From an uncultured Ruminococcus sp. (GTDB lineage Bacteria > Bacillota > Clostridia > Oscillospirales > Ruminococcaceae), in contig CAMWYX010000012.1 of NCBI GenBank assembly GCA_947178575.1, positions 1 through 51,875 of the forward strand: 51,875 nucleotides of DNA, given 5' to 3'. Positions within the stretch are counted from its first letter, which is position 1, and the number at the start of each line of letters is the position of its first letter. Below the pieces are notes generated by a model. That model ran no database searches. It worked only from the letters and a program-made list of their open reading frames with translations, and was not told where the DNA came from. Positions 15,592-24,469 of this stretch are shown one piece after another. Position numbers and translations under genes: made by a program.

Positions 15592-17160
15592 ATGAACAGA
15601 AGAAAAAAATTAACCGCATTGCTGACAGCATTTTCTATGATTCCGTTATCATCGTGTGTGGGAGATATAGAAAATATTGAACCACCGTCCATACAGAACG
15701 GTACAGTATCAAAAACTGATACCGTTTCCGAAACCAGCACGCAGGACGGAACTTCCGGAAATACCGGAAATACGCAGGCAGAATCTCATGTATCCGAATC
15801 TGTAACTTCCGGAGAAGTCCGCACGACTGATGCCGTTGTTACGAAAGCTGAAACAACAACCACAGCATCAACCACAACAGCAACAACAACTACTACAGAA
15901 CCGCCTGTTTTCCGTGGAAATCTTTATGATGCGGACGGCGATATGCTTATGTTCAGCAGTGCCGGAGACAACGGCAAAGAAATCCGCATGACAAATGATG
16001 ATAATAATGTTGCATTTGCAAATCTGCTGAACGAAATGTCAGAGGGATATGACCTGACATATGATAAAATTCTCCGCACGCCGAATCCTACTCCTGTAAA
16101 GGGAGGAGATTTCGGACAGTCAATTCAGCTTACCCTTGATGCGGATACGCAGAAAGCCGTATACAATTACATGGAAAGCGTGAATCTTATCGGTTCAGCC
16201 GTTGTAATGCGGAGCGACGGTTCTCTTATGGCACAGGTGTCTTATCCGTCATATAATCCCGATTATTATTACGGTCAGGAAACCGAGGAGGATTTGGCTT
16301 GGGGAACTTACGGAAACAAGGCGTTCCAGAATTTCCCGCCAGGTTCATGCTTTAAAATCATGTCGGAAGTAATTTCGGACAAGCACGGAATCTATTCACT
16401 TTATGATGAGGGAACATGGGCATATGACGGCGTTACGATTGTAAACTGGGACCACGAAAATTATTGGAATTATCCGGTACAGCGTGATTTGTATTCTGCC
16501 TTTGTAAATTCAAGCAATATATTCTTTGCGAAATCTTTTGACGAAATAGGCAGGGAAGCTGTTCTGAAAGACCTTGACGACATATTCCATTTTGTAACTC
16601 CGATTGAATGCGATTTCGGTACTATCTCGAATAATATTGAAATCTACTGCAATGATGACCTGAGACGTACAGCTTTCGGGCAGTCATATGTTATGACGTG
16701 TCCGATATATCTTGCGGCTCTCGGACGTGAAGCGGCATACGGTGAAATGGTAAAGCCTTTCAGCATAAAGAATGTTGTGGATACCACTGATTTCTACAGC
16801 GTAATCGAAAAGGGTTCAAAGCAGAATGAAGTTATCGGAACTATTCCCGAAGAATACCGCCAGAATCTTCTCGACGGCATGACAGGTGTCGCCGCAGGTC
16901 TCGGAATATCTGTACCTGCCGGATATAATTTCTATGCGAAAACCGGAACGGCGGAAACATGGCAGGGCGATTTCCTCTATATCACAGGAATCCTGAAAAA
17001 TGCCAATGACGACGGAAACGGAGTTTATACCGATTACAATGACTACAACGGCTCGTATATAATTGCTATGCAGATACGTAATCCGGAATATTTCGGTTTC
17101 TCGTTTGCGAGCGAATCAGCAAGGATTTATCAGGGAATCGTCAACGCTGTTGTGAACTGA
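15592..17160 (+). CDS. lipoprotein penicillin-binding protein (transpeptidase)
   Basis: This 522-residue protein has a signal peptide with a lipobox-like LSSC, a Ser/Thr-rich linker with a run of Thr (residues ~80-103), a short N-terminal domain, and a class B PBP transpeptidase domain. All three catalytic motifs are present: Ser252-Cys-Phe-Lys255 (SxxK), Ser307-Ser-Asn309 (SxN) and Lys450-Thr-Gly452 (KTG). It probably cross-links peptidoglycan outside the membrane. It resembles the PbpA/FtsI transpeptidase core (NLYDADGD start, KTGTAE) but lacks a transmembrane anchor and PASTA domains, being lipid-anchored instead. AGGGGGG lies about ten bases before ATG. It is monocistronic, with a strong promoter and terminator. 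Confidence 0.85.
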   Translation: MNRRKKLTALLTAFSMIPLSSCVGDIENIEPPSIQNGTVSKTDTVSETSTQDGTSGNTGNTQAESHVSESVTSGEVRTTDAVVTKAETTTTASTTTATTTTTEPPVFRGNLYDADGDMLMFSSAGDNGKEIRMTNDDNNVAFANLLNEMSEGYDLTYDKILRTPNPTPVKGGDFGQSIQLTLDADTQKAVYNYMESVNLIGSAVVMRSDGSLMAQVSYPSYNPDYYYGQETEEDLAWGTYGNKAFQNFPPGSCFKIMSEVISDKHGIYSLYDEGTWAYDGVTIVNWDHENYWNYPVQRDLYSAFVNSSNIFFAKSFDEIGREAVLKDLDDIFHFVTPIECDFGTISNNIEIYCNDDLRRTAFGQSYVMTCPIYLAALGREAAYGEMVKPFSIKNVVDTTDFYSVIEKGSKQNEVIGTIPEEYRQNLLDGMTGVAAGLGISVPAGYNFYAKTGTAETWQGDFLYITGILKNANDDGNGVYTDYNDYNGSYIIAMQIRNPEYFGFSFASESARIYQGIVNAVVN

Positions 17161-17173
17161 AATATATTCTGAT

Positions 17174-17222
17174 TAAAAAAATCACATCTTTCCGGATATT
17201 TCCCGAAAAGATGTGATTTTTA
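17174..17222. terminator. bidirectional terminator between the PBP gene and fruK
   Basis: AAAATCACATCTTTCCGG pairs with the right arm CCGAAAAGATGTGATTTT around a short loop. A/T runs lie on both sides and serve the convergent genes. Confidence 0.85.
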
Positions 17223-17226
17223 AATT

Positions 17227-18126
17227 TCATAGCTGTTCAAGAAGTCTGAATATATCTTCTCTGAGCGGAAGTTCATCGGAAAACGCAGAAGCTCCGCCGG
17301 AAGCCGTTGCGAGTTTAACAGCGTATTCATAATTACCGTTTTCAAGACCGGCAATAAATCCGGCAATCATTGAATCGCCTGCACCTACGGAATTTTTTAC
17401 AGTTCCACGGCATACTCCGCTGATGTGAGTTATTCCGTATTCGTCGAGCAGGACAGCACCGTCTCCGGCACGTGATACCAGAACATTCACCGCACCCATT
17501 TTCTGAAGTTTACGGGCATATTTTACTATATCTTCAGTTGATTTTATTTCTGTTCCGAAAATTCCGCAGAGTTCGGAAATATTCGGCTTTATAAGAAAAG
17601 GTCTGTATTTCAGAACATTTAAAAGAAGCTTGTTTTCCGCATCAACAACGGCTCTGATTTTCTTTCCGCTGAGATGTTCAAGAATCATGGCATAAATATC
17701 GGGCGGAACTGCTGACGGAACACTTCCGGCAAGAATTATCGTATCGCCGTCCTGAATCCCGTCGGTTTTTTGAAAAAGTTCGTCAATCTTATCCGGCGGA
17801 ATTTCCGGACCTCTGCCGTTGATTTCCGTTTCCTGCTCCGATTTGATTTTTATGTTGATTCGTGAAAATCCGTTTTCAAGACGAATAAAATCAGTTTCAA
17901 CACCTTTTTCACGCACTGATTTTTCAATTGCATCACCCGTGAAACCGGCAACAAATCCCAGTGCCTTTGAACTCACTCCGAGTTCCGCAAGCACAAGAGA
18001 AACGTTTATTCCTTTTCCGCCGAAACAGATTCTTTCGGACTGCGTGCGGTTCACTGTGCCTTTTTGTATATTTTCCGTGCGGATAATATAATCAACCGCC
18101 GGATTGAAAGTTATTGTATATATCAT
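17227..18126 (-). CDS. fruK: 1-phosphofructokinase / PfkB-family hexose-phosphate kinase
   Basis: It phosphorylates fructose 1-phosphate, or tagatose 6-phosphate in LacC relatives. The 299-residue protein shows the PfkB family order: TFNPAVDYI at the start, the glycine motif GGKGINVS, IILAGSVP, KPNISEL, and the ATP/catalytic signature NSVGAGDSMIAGF with the catalytic Asp. No fruR or fructose PTS gene is adjacent, so the exact substrate is inferred from family resemblance. GGAGGTG lies eight bases before ATG and a promoter with extended -10 is 21-49 bases upstream. Confidence 0.88.
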   Translation of the reverse strand: MIYTITFNPAVDYIIRTENIQKGTVNRTQSERICFGGKGINVSLVLAELGVSSKALGFVAGFTGDAIEKSVREKGVETDFIRLENGFSRINIKIKSEQETEINGRGPEIPPDKIDELFQKTDGIQDGDTIILAGSVPSAVPPDIYAMILEHLSGKKIRAVVDAENKLLLNVLKYRPFLIKPNISELCGIFGTEIKSTEDIVKYARKLQKMGAVNVLVSRAGDGAVLLDEYGITHISGVCRGTVKNSVGAGDSMIAGFIAGLENGNYEYAVKLATASGGASAFSDELPLREDIFRLLEQL

Positions 18127-18146
18127 GATTCTGCACCTCCGGATTT

Positions 18147-18175
18147 ATTATAGCATATTTATTTATCAATTGCAA
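18147..18175 (-). promoter_or_regulatory. promoter for fruK
   Basis: Read on the minus strand: -35 TTGCAA (18170-18175), 17-nt spacer, extended -10 TGCTATAAT with TATAAT at 18147-18152. Confidence 0.75.
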
Positions 18176-18223
18176 ACGTAATAAAAAATTCATTAATTTT
18201 TCAGAAAAAATTTCAGAAAACTA

Positions 18224-18252
18224 TTGATTTTTTTGAAAAGATGTGTTATAAT
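18224..18252 (+). promoter_or_regulatory. promoter of the 6S-like RNA
   Basis: -35 TTGATT (18224-18229), 17-nt spacer, -10 TATAAT (18247-18252). It points away from the divergent fruK promoter and puts the transcript start near 18260. Confidence 0.8.
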
Positions 18253-18259
18253 ATCATTG

Positions 18260-18458
18260 TCAGATTGATAAATTTCTGCCTTGTTCGATATAATATAGTT
18301 TTTTATAATCCAACACATCTTCTAAGGGAATTCAGCTCCGGCTGTGGATTGCAGACCTCCCGCCATGCGGAAGAAGGGAGCGTGAAGCAATCGGGCGTTT
18401 ACCCACCTGCTTCGTGCGGGTTTTATTCGCTATATAAACGGCAAGGCGGATTTTTTTT
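18260..18458 (+). ncRNA. ssrS: 6S RNA (SsrS) candidate
   Basis: This gene-free stretch folds as a long rod, as 6S RNA does. The 5' and 3' ends close over nine pairs (18275-18283 with 18442-18450, one G-T). A second closing stem follows (TATAG 18294-18298 with CTATA 18430-18434). A large internal loop is next, then GATTGC (18347-18352) with GCAATC (18387-18392) and an apical CTCCC/GGGAG stem (18357-18361 with 18376-18380). The 3' side holds a small CCCAC...GTGCGGG hairpin, the kind seen in the 6S central bubble. T8 at 18451-18458 ends transcription. Length, about 190 nt, suits 6S RNA, which binds sigma-A holoenzyme in stationary phase. Identification is by shape and size, not alignment. Confidence 0.65.
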
Positions 18459-18571
18459 GAACTCTGCTTTTAAAAGAATTGACGGCGGTCAGCCGGATAT
18501 TCAAAAACGTGCAGTGATATTTCTTGCTTCTGTATGTGCAGAAGCTTTTTGTTTGTACAGAGGTGATTTTT

Positions 18572-19870
18572 ATGAAAAAACTTCCTCCCGTCGGTCAGAG
18601 AATTATAAAATCATCGGTATCGGTTCTGATATGCTATATCATATATATTCTGAGCGGAGAAAGAGGGATTCCGTTTTATTCCATAATTGCCGCTCTGCAA
18701 TGTATTCAGCCGTATACTGACAAGTCAATCAGAATAGGCATACAACGTATGACAGGAACATTTTTCGGTGCGTTTTTTGGTCTTGTTGCGATACTTCTGC
18801 AGATTTATATTTTTCACAATTACAGCGATTTATCCGGATATATTCTTAATGCACTCTTTGTCATACCGGTGATATATACCACGGTTCTTCTTAACAAGAA
18901 AAATGCTTCATATATTTCATGCGTGGTATATCTCAGCATAGTTGTTAATCATATGACCGACCCGAATCCGTTTATATTTGTTTTTAACAGAGTAATGGAA
19001 ACTATTATCGGAATTTTCGTCGGAATCGCAGTCAATAAGGCTCATCTGCCAAGGAAAAAACTTCGTGATTGTCTTTTTGCCGTCGGATTTGATGATATGC
19101 TTTCGCCGATTAAAGACGAACTGACACCGTATTCCCATATAGAAATGAACAGAATGTTAGATGACGGAATGAATCTCACAATAAGCACATCAAGAACTCC
19201 GGCAAGCGTGATAAAACTCATAGAGGGAATAAATCTGAAGCTCCCCATAATTGTAATGGACGGGGCGGCATTGTATGATATTGCGGAGAATACTTTTATA
19301 AATGCCTATGTTATTTCTCCGGATTCAAGCCGTGAAATAGCCGGAAAAATACGAAGCAGAAATATGAACTGCTTTATAAATGCACTGTGCGATGATACGC
19401 TGACTATATTTTACGGCAATCTTGAAAATTATGCGGAAAAGGATATGTTTCTTACTCTCAGGCGTTCTCCCTACAGGAGCTATATTCAGCGTGAACCGTC
19501 TGCTTACGAAAGAACGGTTTACATAATGGCGATTGACAGAACAGAAAAAATCCGTGGATTCTATGACGAAATGATAGACGAGGGATTGGATAAGCGTTTC
19601 AAGATTATATATTATGTATCGGATAAATACGACGGCTACAGCTGTATAAAAATATATAACCGTAACGCAAACACGGCGAATATGCTCCGGTATCTCATGG
19701 AAGTCCGTGATATTGATAAAAAAATCACAATAGGGGCAGACAGCCGGAACGATATAATCACCGACAGCAAGGATATTAACGGTATTGTCAGGGAACTTAA
19801 AAAAGCGTTTGAACCGGTAATGAATCCGTTTTCACCGGTTTCAGACAAGGGGGAATTTAAAATAAAATGA
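18572..19870 (+). CDS. FUSC-type membrane domain fused to a degenerate HAD domain
   Basis: This 432-residue protein has five or six membrane helices in residues ~8-150, of the FUSC/aromatic-acid-exporter type (IIAALQCIQPYTDKSIRIGIQRMTGTFFGAFFG is the typical signature region). Residues ~170-425 resemble a Cof-type HAD phosphatase: TSR at 206-208 with ILPI-like IVMDGAALYD, and a C-terminal GADSRNDI with Asp390 and Asp394. The expected DxD nucleophile motif reads FDDMLS (Asp174-Asp175-Met), so the second catalytic Asp seems lost. The start at 18572 follows AGAGGTGA. Its stop overlaps azlC (ATGA), suggesting a coupled transport operon. Confidence 0.8.
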   Translation: MKKLPPVGQRIIKSSVSVLICYIIYILSGERGIPFYSIIAALQCIQPYTDKSIRIGIQRMTGTFFGAFFGLVAILLQIYIFHNYSDLSGYILNALFVIPVIYTTVLLNKKNASYISCVVYLSIVVNHMTDPNPFIFVFNRVMETIIGIFVGIAVNKAHLPRKKLRDCLFAVGFDDMLSPIKDELTPYSHIEMNRMLDDGMNLTISTSRTPASVIKLIEGINLKLPIIVMDGAALYDIAENTFINAYVISPDSSREIAGKIRSRNMNCFINALCDDTLTIFYGNLENYAEKDMFLTLRRSPYRSYIQREPSAYERTVYIMAIDRTEKIRGFYDEMIDEGLDKRFKIIYYVSDKYDGYSCIKIYNRNANTANMLRYLMEVRDIDKKITIGADSRNDIITDSKDINGIVRELKKAFEPVMNPFSPVSDKGEFKIK

Positions 19871-20574
19871 AATTCGGTTCAGATTTCAGCCGTGGAATGA
19901 CACACGGAATACCGATAGCACTGGGGTATCTTTCGGTATCTTTCGGATTCGGAATAACTGCCGTTGCTTCGGGACTATCGGTTTTTGAGGCATCAGCAAT
20001 ATCGGCAACGAATCTTACATCAGCCGGTCAGGCTGCCGGAATTGATGTCATAGCGGTGGGCGGAACAATACTCGAAATGATATTGCTTCAGCTTACAATA
20101 AATATCAGATATTCATTAATGGCACTTTCATTGTCGCAGAAGCTTGATAAAAGATTCACAACTCCGCACAGACTTTTAGCGTCTTACGGAATCACCGACG
20201 AAATTTTTGCAGTGTGTTCGGCTCAGAAAGGAATGCTGAGTCCGGCGTATATGTACGGAATGATACTTATAGCAACGTTGGGCTGGGTTATCGGAACATT
20301 TTTAGGAGCGTCAGCCGGACAGCTTCTGCCCGAATCCGTATCATCTGCTCTCGGAATAGTATTATACGGAATGTTTCTTGCAATTATAGTTCCGCCGTCG
20401 AAAAAAAGCAGAAATATTATGTGTGTGGTTATTGTGTCAGCGGTTCTCAGTTTGCTGTTCAGATATGTGATTACTGCGGTGTCTTCAGGATTTGCGGTTA
20501 TTATCTGTGCTGTGTCCGCTTCGGTTCTCGGAGCGTTGATATTTCCGGTAAAAGATGAGGAAGAACAGGAATGA
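19867..20574 (+). CDS. azlC: AzlC family branched-chain amino acid permease, large subunit
   Basis: AzlC and AzlD together form an exporter for branched-chain amino acids and analogues such as azaleucine. This 235-residue protein has the AzlC pattern: GIPIALGYLSVSFGFGITAVASGLS, a second repeat half, and a polytopic layout of about seven helices with the cytoplasmic ITDEIFAV segment. The start overlaps the stop of the preceding FUSC-HAD gene by four bases, and its own stop overlaps azlD by four bases, so all three proteins are probably made in a coupled manner. Confidence 0.93.
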   Translation: MKFGSDFSRGMTHGIPIALGYLSVSFGFGITAVASGLSVFEASAISATNLTSAGQAAGIDVIAVGGTILEMILLQLTINIRYSLMALSLSQKLDKRFTTPHRLLASYGITDEIFAVCSAQKGMLSPAYMYGMILIATLGWVIGTFLGASAGQLLPESVSSALGIVLYGMFLAIIVPPSKKSRNIMCVVIVSAVLSLLFRYVITAVSSGFAVIICAVSASVLGALIFPVKDEEEQE

Positions 20575-20870
20575 GTACAGCAATATATATTTTTGTTATG
20601 GCATCTGTGACGTATCTCATACGCATGATACCTTTTACATTTTTCAAGAAAAAAATAAAATCGCAGTTTATACGCAGTTTTCTGAAATATATTCCATATG
20701 CGGTGCTGAGTGCGATGACGATTCCGGCTATTTTTTACAGCACAGGAAATCCGGTGACAGCGGTTGCAGGAACAATAATCGCTGTTGTGCTTGCTTTTTT
20801 TGATTTACCGCTGATAGTTGTCGCACTGGCGGCATCTCTCGGAGCGTTTATTGCCGGATTATTTTTGTAA
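20571..20870 (+). CDS. azlD: AzlD family branched-chain amino acid transport protein, small subunit
   Basis: This 99-residue protein with three to four membrane helices is of typical AzlD length. It has the conserved TYLIRMIPFTFF near the N-terminus and YIPYAVLSAMTIPAIF in the second helix. It is the small partner of AzlC. ATG overlaps the azlC stop as ATGA. It is the last gene of the operon before a strong terminator. Confidence 0.92.
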   Translation: MSTAIYIFVMASVTYLIRMIPFTFFKKKIKSQFIRSFLKYIPYAVLSAMTIPAIFYSTGNPVTAVAGTIIAVVLAFFDLPLIVVALAASLGAFIAGLFL

Positions 20871-20899
20871 GCAAAACGAATAATTATTTTTATAAACAA

Positions 20900-20933
20900 A
20901 AATCCCTCAGCCGGAACTGAGGGATTTTCTTTT
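20900..20933. terminator. terminator between azlD and the pectate lyase gene
   Basis: AATCCCTCAG (20901-20910) pairs with CTGAGGGATT around CCGGAA, followed by TTCTTTTTTTT. A's on the left allow bidirectional use. Confidence 0.88.
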
Positions 20934-20935
20934 TT

Positions 20936-23818
20936 TTATTTAGTGAGGTATTGTCTGAGCATTATAATGTCGAAAGCATCAAGTGTGCCGTCCTTGCATA
21001 AATCGCCTGATTCCCAATTTGCAAGTTTTGCATCTGGGTCAGCGAGAAGCCATTTGCTGAGAAGTACGAGGTCAGCGACATCTGTTTTGCCGTCTCCGTT
21101 GAGGTCTGCTTTCGGTTTTTCCGGAGCTGTTGTTTCCGGAGTTTTTGTAGCTACAGTTGTAGCAACGGTTGTTGTAACAGTTGTTGTCTTTGTGGTTGTC
21201 GCTTTTGTTGTTGTAAGAGTTACAGCCGACCATTTCTGGCAGTTATTGTCTGTATTTTCCCACTGCTGAACATTTGCACCGCTTTCCTTGCTTGCGGAAG
21301 CTACTTCCACGAAGCAGTTATCTTTTGAAGCTCTTGTCATGATTGAATAAGTTCCGTCCATATTCTTTACGAATTTAAAGAGCATTGCACTGTCTTTTGT
21401 TGAATATTCTGCGATTGCTATATTTCCGCCGTTTGATGAACTGTCTGCACGCAGAACATATTTATTATCAGCCACAGAGCGGATATAATAATAATTTCCG
21501 CCTCCTGCAAATTCCTGCAATGTCCATTGCTGGCAGTTGAGACCGTTTGATGTCCACTGCTGAACGTTTGAATCTGCTTTCATACTTCCGTTTACAATAT
21601 CCATAACCATACCGCTGTTTGCGTTCTTGAACTCATACACAACGGAAGTATCCATTTTACAGCCGGGATTTGAAACGGGTTCAAGAATCCAGTTCTGGCA
21701 TGAAGCGTCATTGACAGTCCACTGCTGGATATTTGCACCGCTTTCCTTTTTGGCGGATTCAACTTCAACGGCGGATTTTTCGCCCGAAACTCTTGTGAGA
21801 ATTTTGTATGAGCCGTCGGAATTTTTAGTAAACATGAACTGCTGATTTATTTCATTCTTATAGGAATATATATCGATATTTGTACCGTCAGCTGTTCTTT
21901 TGCCGTAAACGTCAAGAGCATATGAAGCACCATCGCCGACAGCGGAGATAAGAGAATAGTAGCCGTTTCCGGCATCTATAAACCGCCATATATCGTGGAT
22001 TGTATCGTCGGAAGTTCCCCACTGCTGAACGTTTGCACTGTTTTCGGCTTTTGCACCGGCAACCTGCATATAAAGTCCGGAATTTACATTTTTAAGTCTG
22101 TATGTCGAGCCGTTGACAAACGATTCGGGAACAGGTTTTTCAGGGGTAGGAGTTACGGGGGTCATAGGACCGTCGGGAGCGGTATTCAGACCGGCACTCG
22201 GAACACCTTTCTTTCCGTACCGGATATACATCATATTGCCGTTTGAAGTCTGGCAGCCGCTGTAAGTATTACAATAAGTCTTTGCATTGGCAGCAGTAAG
22301 TGAAACATAGCTGTAATTATTTTTTGGTCTCCATGAAGTAGAAGTTGCTGTGCTATTGGAATCACCGCCCTGTTGGGTTCTGTTACAGCCTGAGAAAATT
22401 GAGCCTGTTTCAGTATAGTGACCTACATAAAGCCAGTCACCCCAGTCACAGATAACGTTTCCACCATTTTCGTAAACACAGTTTTCAGCGTATATATCGC
22501 AGTTTGACAGAACAGTGTAAGCCATGCTGAAATCGTTCACATAGTTATTGAGCGAATGATAGTAGCCCCATCTCATAAGTCCCGGACCTCTTGTATTACA
22601 GCCATTGAACTTATTGGAGATAAGTGTCATACGTGGAAACCCGTCATAATTAGCCTTTGAATTTTCGTCATCAGACGGGTAACCGAGTATCAGTCCATAT
22701 TTATGTTTACCGAATGAACTGTCGGAAACGGTGCAGTAATCGGCATCATAACAGCACGCAAGGAACTTATCTTCATCGACTTTGCCTGTTTTCGGAGCAT
22801 ATCCGTAATTATCATGACCAACAAAAGTAACATGGTCAACCCATATATTCTGACCCGAACCGAAATAGAATTGAATAGAATCGTTGTTGTTTGATTCAGC
22901 GTCATGGGTACTTTCAAAGTTTTTGATAATGATATTATTGCCTGTACCGAGTCTTGAATTTGTACAGAACTGAACATTGAACAGCGTATGATTTCCGTAG
23001 CTTCCGACGATTGTCTTGTTATTGCGGACATAGATTCGTCCTGCTGTACACATATATCTTTCGCCGTTGAGGTTGAGTTCCGTAACGCTGATATTGTTTT
23101 TTACAATGATTGTATACGGCGTATCTGATTCGGCGTATTTTTTGAGGTCTGCGAAGTTTGATACTTCCACGGTTTCGCCGAAAAGACCGCCGATGTCGGA
23201 AGCCTTGATATTTTTGCTTACGTCGTCGAAGCAGTATCCGGCAAATCCCTGTAATCCGTCGCAGTTGAGAAGCCACAGCTGATTATCTGCTCCGGTATAC
23301 GATTCAAGTTTCATACCGCCGGAACTCTGGGTAAGTGCGAGGGAAGTATCGGCATAGTTCACGATTTTGTAATAGAGATTGTTTCCGAGGTGGTCATTTT
23401 TTACGGGAACGACATACCAGTGCTGAGTTTTGTCTGATTCACTTCCGTATACTATAACGTCCGAACCCTTTGATACGTTATAGCCGGAGGGAGTGATTAA
23501 ACGACCGGACAAGGCACTGACAATTTTGAAAAAAGTACCTTTTGAGTCAGCTCCTACACGGTCGAATCTCCATGACGGGGAAAGGTCGTTTCCGAGGGCT
23601 TTGACCGAAAGCGTGGAATTATCGGCAGAGCCGTCGGCAGTGAGTACCTTTGAATTGTCTTTCACCGCAATATTCATAAGCTGGGCAGGATAATCCACCG
23701 ATGCGGCATAGACTTCGAGATTCTGCAATATACCGGACGGCATATTTATGCAGTTAAGGCACATAAACGCCATGGTAAATGCAAGAATCAGGGTTATAAT
23801 CCTGTGTTTTTTCTTCAT
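20936..23818 (-). CDS. dockerin-bearing PL1 pectate lyase with ricin-type modules
   Basis: This 960-residue secreted enzyme would cleave polygalacturonate by beta-elimination. Modules in order: signal peptide (~1-38), ricin-type beta-trefoil (~40-205), PL1 parallel beta-helix (~215-540, with NKTIVGSYG, IWVDHVTFVGHDN and the RGPGLMRWGYYHSLNN catalytic-Arg region), a Pro/Thr linker, two more ricin-like units (~575-855, with repeated VQQW), a Thr/Val linker, and a type I dockerin (~904-960). The dockerin has two Ca-binding repeats (DLNGDGKTDVADLV and GDLCKDGTLDAFDI). AAAGGAGG precedes the start. It would be recruited to a cellulosome scaffoldin. Confidence 0.93.
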   Translation of the reverse strand: MKKKHRIITLILAFTMAFMCLNCINMPSGILQNLEVYAASVDYPAQLMNIAVKDNSKVLTADGSADNSTLSVKALGNDLSPSWRFDRVGADSKGTFFKIVSALSGRLITPSGYNVSKGSDVIVYGSESDKTQHWYVVPVKNDHLGNNLYYKIVNYADTSLALTQSSGGMKLESYTGADNQLWLLNCDGLQGFAGYCFDDVSKNIKASDIGGLFGETVEVSNFADLKKYAESDTPYTIIVKNNISVTELNLNGERYMCTAGRIYVRNNKTIVGSYGNHTLFNVQFCTNSRLGTGNNIIIKNFESTHDAESNNNDSIQFYFGSGQNIWVDHVTFVGHDNYGYAPKTGKVDEDKFLACCYDADYCTVSDSSFGKHKYGLILGYPSDDENSKANYDGFPRMTLISNKFNGCNTRGPGLMRWGYYHSLNNYVNDFSMAYTVLSNCDIYAENCVYENGGNVICDWGDWLYVGHYTETGSIFSGCNRTQQGGDSNSTATSTSWRPKNNYSYVSLTAANAKTYCNTYSGCQTSNGNMMYIRYGKKGVPSAGLNTAPDGPMTPVTPTPEKPVPESFVNGSTYRLKNVNSGLYMQVAGAKAENSANVQQWGTSDDTIHDIWRFIDAGNGYYSLISAVGDGASYALDVYGKRTADGTNIDIYSYKNEINQQFMFTKNSDGSYKILTRVSGEKSAVEVESAKKESGANIQQWTVNDASCQNWILEPVSNPGCKMDTSVVYEFKNANSGMVMDIVNGSMKADSNVQQWTSNGLNCQQWTLQEFAGGGNYYYIRSVADNKYVLRADSSSNGGNIAIAEYSTKDSAMLFKFVKNMDGTYSIMTRASKDNCFVEVASASKESGANVQQWENTDNNCQKWSAVTLTTTKATTTKTTTVTTTVATTVATKTPETTAPEKPKADLNGDGKTDVADLVLLSKWLLADPDAKLANWESGDLCKDGTLDAFDIIMLRQYLTK

Positions 23819-23934
23819 GACAAAAATAACCTCCTTTAATTAATCATGAAAGCAAGTTTTTTAACTGTAAGCGGACTATCTGACGGCACAGTGCAGATTT
23901 ACCGCAGATACCGCAAACAGTTCACCTTATTGAT

Positions 23935-23963
23935 ATTATACATAATCAAGAAGAAAATGTCAA
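23935..23963 (-). promoter_or_regulatory. consensus promoter for the pectate lyase gene
   Basis: Read on the minus strand: -35 TTGACA (23958-23963), 17-nt spacer, -10 TATAAT (23935-23940). The resulting leader is about 110 nt; no known riboswitch is recognised in it. Confidence 0.85.
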
Positions 23964-24022
23964 TATGATATGGTATAATTTTATATAATTAATTTTATGC
24001 TGTGTACGATAGTGCTGATTTA

Positions 24023-24469
24023 TTATAATTTATTTTCTGTGAGTATTTCATAAGCCTGAGTATATTTTTCTTTCCAGTATGCACGCTTGTATTCCGGAAT
24101 ATCAGCCGTATCAAGGAGACGGCTCTGGTCGGAATTATGGATAAGGTCGGCGATTTTCACGAGTTTGGCGTAAGGATTAGTTTTCAGTCGTTTTATATAG
24201 TCAAAATAATTTTCTTTTTTGTCATATGTCAGGAGCTTTACAGCTTCTGTGACTTCCGGAGGAAAATTTTTTCCGAGTTCCTGAACAGTTATATCCGTAT
24301 CTTCGAGAACGTCATGCAGGAGAGCGACGCACGTCGATATTTCATCGTTCATCTGTTCTGCGAGATGATAAGGGTGAAATATGTACGGAAATCCGCTTTT
24401 ATCATGCTGTCCGTGATGAGCATTATAGGCTGTGAGCATTGCTTTTTTTGTGAGTTCTGTATAAATCAT
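24023..24469 (-). CDS. HD-domain protein related to the RelA/SpoT hydrolase domain
   Basis: This 148-residue single-domain protein carries an HD metal-binding phosphohydrolase fold: AYNAHHGQHDKSGFPYIFHP, then the HD pair in ALLHDVLEDTD, and LVKIADLIHN near the C-terminus. The pattern matches the (p)ppGpp-hydrolase half of RelA/SpoT and small alarmone hydrolases (Mesh1 type), though the activity is not proven. The start at 24469 has AAAGGTGA about ten bases upstream; ATG codons further upstream would add a basic stretch without a ribosome binding site. It follows the exonuclease gene on the same strand after 134 bases. Confidence 0.85.
   Translation of the reverse strand: MIYTELTKKAMLTAYNAHHGQHDKSGFPYIFHPYHLAEQMNDEISTCVALLHDVLEDTDITVQELGKNFPPEVTEAVKLLTYDKKENYFDYIKRLKTNPYAKLVKIADLIHNSDQSRLLDTADIPEYKRAYWKEKYTQAYEILTENKL

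Noticed and set aside
15855..15902. ACA/ACC triplet run
   Set aside because: Simple coding repeat for the Thr linker of the lipoprotein PBP.
18265..18294. second promoter (TTGATA, 18 bases, TATAAT) inside the noncoding region
   Set aside because: Its sequence is better explained as the 5' strand of the closing stems of the 6S-like RNA, which needs transcription from the promoter at 18224-18252.
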